Positions 25,547 to 33,389 of a stretch of DNA of 63,114 bases are shown here, one piece after another; within the stretch, counting starts at the first letter, position 1; each line of letters opens with the position of its first letter. The notes beneath the pieces were generated by a model. The model did no database searches. It saw only the letters and a program-made list of their open reading frames with translations, and had not been told where the DNA came from. Source of the stretch: Microbacterium testaceum (GTDB lineage Bacteria; Actinomycetota; Actinomycetes; Actinomycetales; Microbacteriaceae). Position numbers and translations under genes: made by a program. The stretch is taken from positions 1 through 63,114 of the forward strand of contig NZ_LDRU01000055.1 of assembly GCF_001476285.1 (NCBI RefSeq). The letters run 5' to 3'.

Positions 25547-25583
25547 GCGGGGCCGACCACACCGGATGGTGGATCGGCCCCGC
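25547..25583 (-). terminator. terminator of the symporter gene
   Basis: Perfect 10-bp arms GCGGGGCCGA / TCGGCCCCGC with an inner CCAC/GTGG pairing, 16 bases downstream of the symporter stop. Confidence 0.72.
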
Positions 25584-25598
25584 GGGTCGTTCGCGCGC

Positions 25599-27113
25599 TC
25601 AGGCCGGAACCCCCACCCCCTCCTTCTCCGACGCCTCCCGCTCCGCCGCCAGATCGGCCAGCACGGCCAGCTCCCGGTCGAGCTCGGACTCGCGGCGCGG
25701 AACCGCGAACGCGAGGGCGACGAAGGTTCCGAAACCGATGAGCGCCGAGATCAGCGTGGCCCAGCCGTCGAAGTCCGCCCCGATCAGCTCGTTCGGGATG
25801 TACAGGATGTCGTTCGGCACGCCGTACAGCGTCGGGGTGAGGGCGAGGAAGACCATGCGCACGACGAACCCGACGGCCATTGCGCCGAGGGCGGCGACCG
25901 CGCCGGGGCGCTTCCAGAACACCCCGATGACGAAGGGGGCGGCGAGGCACGCGAGCATCAGATCGAAGGCGAGGGTGAGCAGGATGCCGGTCTGGCTGAC
26001 GCGGATCGCGAGCACGGCGCCGGCGATGACGAAGGGGATCATCGCCACGCGCGTCCAGCGCAGCAGCGGGTCGGGACCGGTGCCCGTGTGGCGGCGGACG
26101 GTGAAGATGTTGCGGACCGCGATGGCCGACGTCGCGAGCATCGCGCCCGAGGCGGTCGAGAACGACGCCGCGACGATGCCCGAGAGAACGAGGATCGCGA
26201 TGATCGGCGGCGCGTAGTCGCTCAGCAGCGTGTACAGCACGGGACCGTTCTCGACCGAGATGCCGAGGGTCGACGAGACACTCAGCGCGACGATCGCGAA
26301 GATCGTGCCGATCGCGGCGGTGAGGCCCGCGGCCACGAAGCACGAGCGCTGCGCGACCGAGGGGCTCTTGGCGCCGAACACGCGCTGCATGAAGTCGATC
26401 GCGACGATGTCGCCGATCGCGAGCGAGATGAGGGTGGCCCAGTTGATCGGCGCGCCGGCGGCGGGGTCGCTGAGCTGCTCGAGGTCGAACGGGCCCATCC
26501 CCTCGGGGATGACGATGCCGTACGAGTACGCGACCCACGCGAGCAGCACGATGGCCGCCACGACGGTGATCGTCGTCTGGATCGCCGCCGTGTAGGCATC
26601 CGAGAACAGCCCGCCGGCGACCGTGTACGCGAGCACGAGGGCGACCGCGAGCACCACGCCCCACGCGTACGGGATGTTCGCGAAGCGTTCGAGCAGGAAG
26701 CCGCACGCGACGAGGTTCCCCGCCAGCAGGAACGTGAACGACACGATCATGAGGATGGATGCCAGCATCTCGACGGGCCGGCCGTATCGCAGGCGGAAGA
26801 AGTCGCCCAGGGTGAAGAGCTTCATGGCGTTCATGCGCTTGGCGAGGAACAGCCCCGTCAGCAGGAGGCAGAGGGCGAGGCCGATCGCGAGCGAGGCTCC
26901 CGACCAGAAGCCGAACTGCGAGGTGAGGTCGGTGTTGCCGACCGTGGCGTTGGCATCGACGGCCGCGGCGGTGAGGCTCACGGCGACGAGGGGGACGCCG
27001 AGGCGGCGCCCGGCGACGAGGTAGTTCGCGCTGTCTCCGTCGACCTTCCGCGCGACGACGATGCCGACGACGAGGATGAGGACGACGCTAAGGGCGACTC
27101 CGAAGATGATCAT
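25599..27113 (-). CDS. sodium:solute symporter (SSS family)
   Basis: 504 residues with about 13 membrane segments and the SSS-type stretch YTVAGGLFSDAYTAAIQ in the first third. It is a secondary transporter driven by sodium or protons. It lies on the minus strand, 402 bp beyond the tetR gene, and shares an operator-like palindrome with the DUF1989/carboxylase operon. The best guess for its substrate is therefore guanidine, urea or a related nitrogen compound; this rests on context only. ATG 27113 has a GGGAG 6 bases upstream. The C-terminal cytoplasmic tail is acidic (EREASEKEG). Confidence 0.9.
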   Translation of the reverse strand: MIIFGVALSVVLILVVGIVVARKVDGDSANYLVAGRRLGVPLVAVSLTAAAVDANATVGNTDLTSQFGFWSGASLAIGLALCLLLTGLFLAKRMNAMKLFTLGDFFRLRYGRPVEMLASILMIVSFTFLLAGNLVACGFLLERFANIPYAWGVVLAVALVLAYTVAGGLFSDAYTAAIQTTITVVAAIVLLAWVAYSYGIVIPEGMGPFDLEQLSDPAAGAPINWATLISLAIGDIVAIDFMQRVFGAKSPSVAQRSCFVAAGLTAAIGTIFAIVALSVSSTLGISVENGPVLYTLLSDYAPPIIAILVLSGIVAASFSTASGAMLATSAIAVRNIFTVRRHTGTGPDPLLRWTRVAMIPFVIAGAVLAIRVSQTGILLTLAFDLMLACLAAPFVIGVFWKRPGAVAALGAMAVGFVVRMVFLALTPTLYGVPNDILYIPNELIGADFDGWATLISALIGFGTFVALAFAVPRRESELDRELAVLADLAAEREASEKEGVGVPA

Positions 27114-27144
27114 GGCGGGCTCCCGGCGATGAGGGGCGGTTCGG

Positions 27145-27166
27145 GTTTCTGTTGCTTGACAGAAAC
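27145..27166. promoter_or_regulatory. candidate TetR operator upstream of the symporter
   Basis: Perfect 8-bp palindrome GTTTCTGT-6-ACAGAAAC, 32-53 bases before the symporter start. Its minus-strand core CTGTCAAGCAACAGAAA matches 15 of 17 bases of the sequence at 28231-28247 before the DUF1989 operon. Confidence 0.65.
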
Positions 27167-27237
27167 GATCCGCTCACCGGGGTCGCGCGTGGTTTCGGCC
27201 GTGTTAAAGGCGCGTGAAATCGCCCGCGGCGTCGGGG

Positions 27238-27515
27238 CGCGGCATCCGGGGCGCGGCATTCGAGGTACGGCATCCGGGGCGCCGGCCCGTGGCATCCGGG
27301 GCTGGAGTTCCGGGTGGAGCCGCGCCCGGGGCCGCGGCTCTCGATCACGCATAAACGCTCTCCGCGCACAGAAACGCGGGGACAGCGCGTTTATGGTCGC
27401 GAATCGCGTTTGTGTGTGCTGGCGCGGCCGCGGCGGCTCTGGGATCGGGGCCCCGCCCGGCGTGCTCGCGCGGCCGCGGCGGCTCCGGGATCGGGCCCCG
27501 CCCGGCGGGCGCGGC
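27238..27515. repeat. repeat-rich non-coding space
   Basis: Most of the 402-bp gap between the symporter start and the tetR stop. It contains several GGCATCC words at about 27240-27305, a 9-bp inverted repeat CATAAACGC (27350-27358) / GCGTTTATG (27387-27395), and two direct 46-bp copies (27422-27467 and 27468 to about 27512) that begin GCGCGGCCGCGGCGGCT and differ at a few bases. No gene is supported here. Confidence 0.7.
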
Positions 27516-28172
27516 TCAGCCCAGCGCCGCCAGCACGCCCGGACCCGCCGTGGCCGCGCGCTCGCGCGTCGCGGTGTCGAGGTCGAGCACGCGCAAGGCG
27601 GCGGCGGCGATGGTCGTGGCATCCAGGGTCGCCGTCTGTCCACCCTTGCGCTGCAGGATCACGCTCTCGACCAGCGCGAGCACGAGGGAGGCGCCGGCGG
27701 CGGCGGCGCCGGGCGCGACGCCGCACGCGGCCACGAGCGTGCGGTAGGTCGTCTCGAGTTCGCTGCGGCGGTCGCGGAACGGCTCGAACGCCGCGTCCGA
27801 CACCTCGGGCAGCAGGTACAGCGCCCCGGTGTTGTGCGGCGCATCGGCCAAGAGCGTGACGTCCGCGACGCACAGCGCCCACAGGCGTGCGGCCGGCTCC
27901 TCGTCGCGCGCGAGCAGTTCGGCCGCGACGTCGAGCGAGGGCTGCACGGTGTCGAGCAGCAGCGCGAGCAGGATGTCCTGCTTGCGCGCGAAGTGGTGGT
28001 ACAGCGTCGCCTGACGGATGCCGGCGGCTTCGGCGATCGCGTGCGTGCTGGCCGAGGCGTACCCGCGTGTGCCGAAGAGGGCGGCGGCCGCGGCCAGGAC
28101 GTCGGCGCGGGTGCCGAGGCCGGTGGGGGAGGAGCCGGATGCCCGGGGTCGTCCGGTTCTCGTCGCGGCCAT
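27516..28172 (-). CDS. TetR family transcriptional regulator
   Basis: 218 residues. The N-terminal helix-turn-helix (about 20-65: ADVLAAAAALFGTRGYASAS, then IAEAAGIRQATLYHHF) is classical TetR, and a variable helical ligand domain follows. Divergent from the DUF1989 operon with 85 bp between them. The palindrome at 28231-28247 and its copy before the symporter make it the likely local repressor, relieved by the substrate or an intermediate of guanidine breakdown (inference). ATG 28172 is 6 bases after TACGGT (28179-28184). Confidence 0.9.
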   Translation of the reverse strand: MAATRTGRPRASGSSPTGLGTRADVLAAAAALFGTRGYASASTHAIAEAAGIRQATLYHHFARKQDILLALLLDTVQPSLDVAAELLARDEEPAARLWALCVADVTLLADAPHNTGALYLLPEVSDAAFEPFRDRRSELETTYRTLVAACGVAPGAAAAGASLVLALVESVILQRKGGQTATLDATTIAAAALRVLDLDTATRERAATAGPGVLAALG

Positions 28173-28178
28173 GCCCCC

Positions 28179-28184
28179 ACCGTA
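28179..28184 (-). promoter_or_regulatory. -10 hexamer for a leaderless start (tetR)
   Basis: Minus strand TACGGT, 6 bases, ATG 28172. The divergent operator at 28231-28247 is about 47 bases upstream. Confidence 0.5.
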
Positions 28185-28230
28185 CCCGGGCGGCCCGTAA
28201 CGCCACCGAAACGCACGCCTGCTCTAATAC

Positions 28231-28247
28231 CTGTCAATCGACAGAAA
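28231..28247. promoter_or_regulatory. candidate TetR operator of the DUF1989/carboxylase operon
   Basis: CTGTCAATCGACAGAAA: CTGTC/GACAG palindrome directly after a TAATAC (28225-28230) that could be the -10, so a bound repressor would block transcription. It ends 11 bases before ATG 28258. Matching copy at 27146-27162. Confidence 0.65.
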
Positions 28248-28257
28248 GAGGTCGCAC

Positions 28258-29097
28258 ATGGAAGGTCGCGTCGACGCCCTCGGCAACGTGGGGCGAGCCC
28301 GGGAGGACGCCCGCGCCCGCGCCGCGCAGTCGGAATGGATGCCGTATCTCCCGCCCTCGACCGCGCCCTTCGCGCCGGACGGGGTCGCCGCGGAAGACCT
28401 CCGCTGGGCCGAGACGGTCGCCCCGGGTGGGTACGCCCACCTCCGCGTTGCGCGGGGAACGCGCCTGCGCTTCACGGACCCCACGGGCGACGCGTGCGCC
28501 GCGGTGCTCCTCTTCAACGCGGCCAACCCCGGCGAGCGCCTCAACGTCGCCGACACGCAGAAGATCCCCTGGCAGGCCTACCTCGGCGAGGGTCACCCGC
28601 TGCTCTCGGGCGACGGCCGCGTGCTCGCGACGATCGCCGCCGACACCTCCGGTCACCACGACGCGTTCTGCGGCACCTCCACGGACACCTGGAACGAGCA
28701 GCGCTACGGCGACGCCGCGCCCGAGGGCCCGTCGCCGTCCGGCCACGGTCTCCTCCGTCTCGCCGCGAGCAAACACGGCCTGACCGCGCGCGACCTGCCG
28801 CCGGCGGTGTCGTTCTTCCAGGGCGTGCGCGCGAATCCCGAGGGCGACCTCGAGTGGCTCGGCTCCGCCGGGCCGGGTGCCTCGGTCGACCTCGTCGCCG
28901 AGCTGCCGCTGATCGTGCTGGTCGCGAACGTCCCCCACTCGCTCGACCCGCGCGACGACTACGTCGTCGGCCCGCTCCAGATCACCGCGTGGGCGTCTCA
29001 GCCGACCGCCGAGGGGGATGCCGTGTTCTCCCTCACCCCGGAGCGCGAACGCGCCTACCGCAACAGCATCACGTACGCCGCCCTGGCCGGGCTCTGA
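28258..29097 (+). CDS. DUF1989 protein, carboxyguanidine deiminase subunit-like (first of pair)
   Basis: 279 residues, urea-carboxylase-associated (DUF1989) family. Paired DUF1989 proteins encoded beside guanidine carboxylase (CgdA/CgdB) convert carboxyguanidine to allophanate. Conserved-looking polar stretches are GHHDAFCG and CSAAV-like CAAVLLFNAANPGE. Its C-terminus (DPRDDYVVGPLQITAW) lacks the cysteines present in the partner, as expected for unequal subunits of a heteromer. I cannot tell which subunit name applies. ATG 28258 follows GAAAGAGG at 6 bases. First gene of a five-gene operon; the next starts 12 bases after its stop. Confidence 0.82.
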   Translation: MEGRVDALGNVGRAREDARARAAQSEWMPYLPPSTAPFAPDGVAAEDLRWAETVAPGGYAHLRVARGTRLRFTDPTGDACAAVLLFNAANPGERLNVADTQKIPWQAYLGEGHPLLSGDGRVLATIAADTSGHHDAFCGTSTDTWNEQRYGDAAPEGPSPSGHGLLRLAASKHGLTARDLPPAVSFFQGVRANPEGDLEWLGSAGPGASVDLVAELPLIVLVANVPHSLDPRDDYVVGPLQITAWASQPTAEGDAVFSLTPERERAYRNSITYAALAGL

Positions 29098-29109
29098 ACA
29101 GGAGTCGTC

Positions 29110-29790
29110 ATGATCACCACCGTTCCCGAACGTCCCGTCCACGCCGAGGGCGTCCCCCTCGAGTGGTCCGAACCGCTCGTCCCCGGCGAGGTCGTACTCG
29201 ACGAGCGCGTCGCGCCCCGCGGGCCCTGGTCGGGCCTCGTCCGCGCCGGCGACGTCCTCACGATCGTCGACGTGGGCGGCAACCAGTCCGCCGACTTCCT
29301 CGTCTACGCGGCAGACGACACCGACGAGCGCTACAGCGCCGCCGACACGATCGCGTGGCAGCGCAACGTCTACGTCCGCACCGGCACGGTGCTCCGCAGC
29401 AACCTCGGCCGCCCGCTGATGACCGTGGTCGGCAACGAGGTCGACCGTCAGGACACGATCGGCGGCGCGTGCTCGAAGGAGTCGAACACCCTCCGCTACG
29501 GTCACCACACCCTGTATCAGCACGGATGCCGCGAGAACTTCCTCGCCGAGGCCGCGCGCTACGGTCTCGGCGCCCGCGACCTCGTGTCGAACCTCAACTG
29601 GTTCATGAACGTCCCGGTCGAGGAGGACGGATCGCTCGGCATCGTCGACGGCATGTCGGCGCCGGGCAAGCGCGTGGCCCTGCGGGCCGAGCGCGACGTG
29701 CTCGTGATCGTGTCGAACTGCCCGCAGATGAACAACCCGTGCAACGACTTCAGCTGCACGCCGCTGCGGATGGTGGTGACGCGCCCGTGA
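29110..29790 (+). CDS. DUF1989 protein, carboxyguanidine deiminase subunit-like (second of pair)
   Basis: 226 residues, the shorter DUF1989 partner. Cysteines in IGGACSKESN, QHGCRENF and a C-terminal cluster (NNPCNDFSC) are candidates for metal binding or catalysis. It should work with the preceding gene in turning carboxyguanidine into allophanate and ammonia. AGGAG lies 5 bases before ATG 29110. Its TGA overlaps the GTG of the carboxylase gene (GTGA), so the two are translationally coupled. Confidence 0.85.
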   Translation: MITTVPERPVHAEGVPLEWSEPLVPGEVVLDERVAPRGPWSGLVRAGDVLTIVDVGGNQSADFLVYAADDTDERYSAADTIAWQRNVYVRTGTVLRSNLGRPLMTVVGNEVDRQDTIGGACSKESNTLRYGHHTLYQHGCRENFLAEAARYGLGARDLVSNLNWFMNVPVEEDGSLGIVDGMSAPGKRVALRAERDVLVIVSNCPQMNNPCNDFSCTPLRMVVTRP

Positions 29791-32700
29791 CCTCCTTCGA
29801 CACCCTCCTCGTCGCCAACCGCGGCGAGATCGCCCGCCGCATCCTGCGCTCCGCGCGCGAGCGGGGCCTCCGCACCGTCGCGGTGTTCTCCGACGCCGAC
29901 CGCGCCGCGCCCCACGTCCGCGAGGCCGACGAGGCCGTGCGCCTCGGCCCCGCCCCCGCCGCGGAGTCGTATCTCCGCATCGACGCGATCCTCGACGCCG
30001 CCCGCGCCACCGGCGCCGGGGCGATCCACCCCGGGTACGGGTTCCTCGCCGAGAACGCCGACGCGGCGCGCGCCGTCGAGGCGGCGGGGCTCGCGTGGGT
30101 CGGTCCGACGCCCGAGCAGCTCGAGGCCTTCGGTCTGAAGCACCGCGCGCGGGCGCTCGCCGAGACCGCGGGCGTGCCGCTCCTCCCCGGCACCGGCGTG
30201 CTCGAGTCCCTCGACGAGGCCGAGGGCGCGGCATCCGTCATCGGATACCCCGTGATGCTCAAGGCCACCGGCGGCGGTGGCGGCATCGGCATGCGGGTGT
30301 GCGCGGATGCCGCCGAGCTCCGCGCCGCGTACGACGCGGTCGTCCGTCAGGCGGCGGCGAGCTTCGGCACGCCCGGGGTGTTCCTCGAGAAATTCGTGCG
30401 CCCCGCCCGCCACGTCGAGGTGCAGCTGTTCGGCGACGGCGCGGGCCGTGTCGCGGTCCTCGGCGACCGCGACTGCTCGCTACAGCGCCGCAACCAGAAG
30501 GTCGTCGAGGAGGCACCCGCGCCGGGGCTTCCCGACGCGGTCCGCGCGGAGCTCCACCGCACCGCCGCGGCTCTGGCATCCGGCATCCGGTACCGCTCGG
30601 CCGGAACCGCCGAGTTCGTCTACGATCCCGTCGCCGAGCGCGCGTACTTCCTCGAGGTCAACGCGCGCCTGCAGGTCGAGCACCCCGTGACCGAGGCGGT
30701 GTTCGGGGTCGACCTCGTCGGCCTCATGCTCGATCTCGCCGGCGGCGGCCCCGCGGCCGTCCCGGACACGTTGTTCGAGGAGGCCCGCGAACCCCGCGGA
30801 CACGCCGTCGAGGCCCGCATCTACGCGGAGGACCCCGACCGCGGGAACACCCCGTCGACCGGACTCGTCACCGCCGTGCAGCTGCCCGAGGGTGACGGCA
30901 TCCGGGTCGACGCCTGGGTCGAGGCCGGCAGCGAGGTCTCGCCGTTCTACGACCCGCTGCTCGGCAAGGTCATTGCGCACGGCGAGGACCGCGACCAGGC
31001 GCTCGACCGGCTCTCGGCCGCGCTCGCCGACACGCGGATCGACGGCATCGTCACCGGCGCCGGCATGATCCGCGAGATCGTCAACGACCCGCGGGTCCGC
31101 GCCGTCGCGCACGACACCGGGACGCTCGACGACGCGCGCGACCCCGATCCGCGCATCGACGTGATGGATGCCGGCATGCTCACGACCGTGCAGGACCTCC
31201 CCGGACGCGTGGGGTACTGGCGAATCGGCGTCCCGCCGTCCGGGCCGATGGATGCCGTGTCGTTCCGCGAGGCCAACCTCGCCGTCGGCAACCCCGAGGG
31301 TGCGCCGGGACTCGAGATCACGCTCACCGGTCCGACCCTGCGCTTCAGCGTCGCGTCGGTCGTCGCGGTCACGGGCGCCCCGGTCGCTGTCGAGGTCGAC
31401 GGCGTCCCCGCCGCGCAGTGGGAGCCGATCGAGGTTCCCGCGGGCGGCGTCCTGCGCATCGGCACCGCCGACGGCCCGGGCATGCGCGTGTTCCTCGCCG
31501 TGCGCGGCGGGATCGACGTCCCGGCGTATCTCGGCAGCGCGTCGACCTTCACGCTCGGCGGCTTCGGCGGGCACGGAGGCCGCGCGCTCGTGACCGGCGA
31601 CGTGCTGCGTCCGGGTTCGGCCGCGGTCACCGCCCCCGCACCGACACCCGCCGAGCATCGCCCGCACCTCGCGTCGGAGTGGACGATCGCCGTGACCGAG
31701 GGCCCGCACGGCGCGCCGGAGTTCTTCACGCGCGCCGACATCGACGCCCTGTACTCCGCGGAGTACCGCGTGCAGGTGAACTCCGCCCGCACCGGCGTGC
31801 GGCTCACCGGCCCGAAGCCGACGTGGGCGCGCACCGACGGCGGCGAGGCGGGGCTGCACCCCTCCAACATCCACGACACGCCCTACGCGGTGGGCGCGCT
31901 CGACTTCACCGGCGACACCCCTGTGCTCCTCGGCCCCGACGGGCCGAGCCTCGGCGGGTTCGTGTGCCCGGTGGTCGTGGCATCCGGTGATCTGTGGAAG
32001 CTGGGTCAGCTGCGGCCGGGCGACATCGTGCGCTTCGCGCCGGTCCGGGAGGCGGATGCCGCGGCCCTTGACCCCGCTGTCGCCGCGCCCGCACTCGTCG
32101 GTGTCGGCGACGGCGACGACGGCGTGATCGCCGTGCGCGAGGCCGAGGTCGAGGGGGAGCGCGTGCTCCGCCCCCGGACGACGTATCGCCGCGACGGCGA
32201 CGACAACGTCCTCGTCGAGTTCGGCGACCAGGTGCTCGACCTCGGCCTGCGCATGCGCGTCCACGCGCTGCAGGAGCGTCTGGCGCAGGAGGCCCCGAGA
32301 GGGATCGTCGACGTCACCCCCGGCATCCGGTCGCTCCAGGTGCACACGGATGCCTCGGTTCTCCGCGCCTCGCAGCTCGTGGGACTGCTGCGCGAGCTCG
32401 ACGACGACCTGCCGTCGACGTCGGAGCTCGTCGTGCCGTCGCGCGAGGTGCGCCTGCCGCTGTCGTGGGACGACCCCGCGACCCGGCTGGCGATCGAGCG
32501 GTACATGGCGGGTGTCCGCGACGACGCCCCGTGGACGCCGTCGAACATCGAGTTCATCCGCCGCATCAACGGGCTCGACAGCGTGGACGACGTCTACCGC
32601 ACCGTGTTCGACGCGCAGTACCTCGTGATGGGGCTGGGAGATGTGTACCTCGGCGCGCCCGTCGCGACGCCGCTCGACCCTCGCCACCGCCTCGTCACGA

Positions 32701-33389
32701 CGAAGTACAACCCCGCGCGCACGTGGACGGCCGAGAACTCCGTCGGCATCGGCGGCGCGTACATGTGCATCTACGGCATGGAGGGCCCGGGCGGGTACCA
32801 GTTCGTCGGCCGCACCGTCCAGATCTGGAACCGCTTCCGCCGCGGCGGGCTGTTCACCGAGAACCCGTGGGCGCTGCGCTTCTTCGACCGCATCCGCTGG
32901 TACCCCGTGTCGCCCGAGGAGCTGCTCGACCTCCGGGCCGACGTGGATGCCGGACGCGGGAGCTTCGAGACCGTCGAGGGCGAGTTCGCCCTGGCGGAGT
33001 ACGAGCGCTTCCTCGCCGACAAGGCGCCCGGGATCGCGGCGTTCCGCGAGCGCCAGCGGCGCGCCTTCGACGAGGAGCGCGACCGGTGGCGCGCGAGCGG
33101 CGAGTTCGATCGCGTGCACGACGCCGCCCCGGCCGCAGCCGCCGTCGGTCGAGAACTCCCGCCCGGCACGGTCGGCATCACGGCCCCGTTCGCCGCGTCG
33201 GTCTGGCGCGTGGACGCCACCCCCGGAACCCCCGTCGAGAAGGAACAGAGGATGATCGTGCTCGAGGCCATGAAGATGGAGACGGCGCTCGGCGCCCCCG
33301 CCGCGGGGACCATCGCCGAGGTGTTCGTCCGCCCCGGCGAGACCGTCGCCGCGGGCCAGCTGCTCGCCGCCGTCGAGGTGTCCGCGTGA
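29787..33389 (+). CDS. biotin-dependent urea/guanidine carboxylase
   Basis: 1200 residues, full length for the family. The order is: biotin carboxylase (about 5-445, with ATP-grasp GGGGGIGMR and FLEVNARLQVEHPV), a carboxyltransferase made of AHS2/KipA-like (about 457-755) and AHS1/KipI-like (about 810-1075) domains, then a biotinyl domain with Lys1163 in EAMKMET. It carboxylates urea to allophanate or, with the adjacent DUF1989 pair, more likely guanidine to carboxyguanidine, using ATP and bicarbonate. GTG 29787 overlaps the previous stop (GTGA). The frame is open for kilobases upstream, but that part runs antisense to the symporter and tetR and is not protein-like. Urea versus guanidine preference depends on carboxyltransferase residues I cannot score here. 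Confidence 0.9.
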   Translation: MTSFDTLLVANRGEIARRILRSARERGLRTVAVFSDADRAAPHVREADEAVRLGPAPAAESYLRIDAILDAARATGAGAIHPGYGFLAENADAARAVEAAGLAWVGPTPEQLEAFGLKHRARALAETAGVPLLPGTGVLESLDEAEGAASVIGYPVMLKATGGGGGIGMRVCADAAELRAAYDAVVRQAAASFGTPGVFLEKFVRPARHVEVQLFGDGAGRVAVLGDRDCSLQRRNQKVVEEAPAPGLPDAVRAELHRTAAALASGIRYRSAGTAEFVYDPVAERAYFLEVNARLQVEHPVTEAVFGVDLVGLMLDLAGGGPAAVPDTLFEEAREPRGHAVEARIYAEDPDRGNTPSTGLVTAVQLPEGDGIRVDAWVEAGSEVSPFYDPLLGKVIAHGEDRDQALDRLSAALADTRIDGIVTGAGMIREIVNDPRVRAVAHDTGTLDDARDPDPRIDVMDAGMLTTVQDLPGRVGYWRIGVPPSGPMDAVSFREANLAVGNPEGAPGLEITLTGPTLRFSVASVVAVTGAPVAVEVDGVPAAQWEPIEVPAGGVLRIGTADGPGMRVFLAVRGGIDVPAYLGSASTFTLGGFGGHGGRALVTGDVLRPGSAAVTAPAPTPAEHRPHLASEWTIAVTEGPHGAPEFFTRADIDALYSAEYRVQVNSARTGVRLTGPKPTWARTDGGEAGLHPSNIHDTPYAVGALDFTGDTPVLLGPDGPSLGGFVCPVVVASGDLWKLGQLRPGDIVRFAPVREADAAALDPAVAAPALVGVGDGDDGVIAVREAEVEGERVLRPRTTYRRDGDDNVLVEFGDQVLDLGLRMRVHALQERLAQEAPRGIVDVTPGIRSLQVHTDASVLRASQLVGLLRELDDDLPSTSELVVPSREVRLPLSWDDPATRLAIERYMAGVRDDAPWTPSNIEFIRRINGLDSVDDVYRTVFDAQYLVMGLGDVYLGAPVATPLDPRHRLVTTKYNPARTWTAENSVGIGGAYMCIYGMEGPGGYQFVGRTVQIWNRFRRGGLFTENPWALRFFDRIRWYPVSPEELLDLRADVDAGRGSFETVEGEFALAEYERFLADKAPGIAAFRERQRRAFDEERDRWRASGEFDRVHDAAPAAAAVGRELPPGTVGITAPFAASVWRVDATPGTPVEKEQRMIVLEAMKMETALGAPAAGTIAEVFVRPGETVAAGQLLAAVEVSA

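Noticed and set aside
25536..29786. Continuous reading frame upstream of the carboxylase start
   Set aside because: It runs antisense to the symporter and tetR and has unnatural Arg/Glu/Asp-rich composition; the GTG at 29787 matches the family N-terminus.
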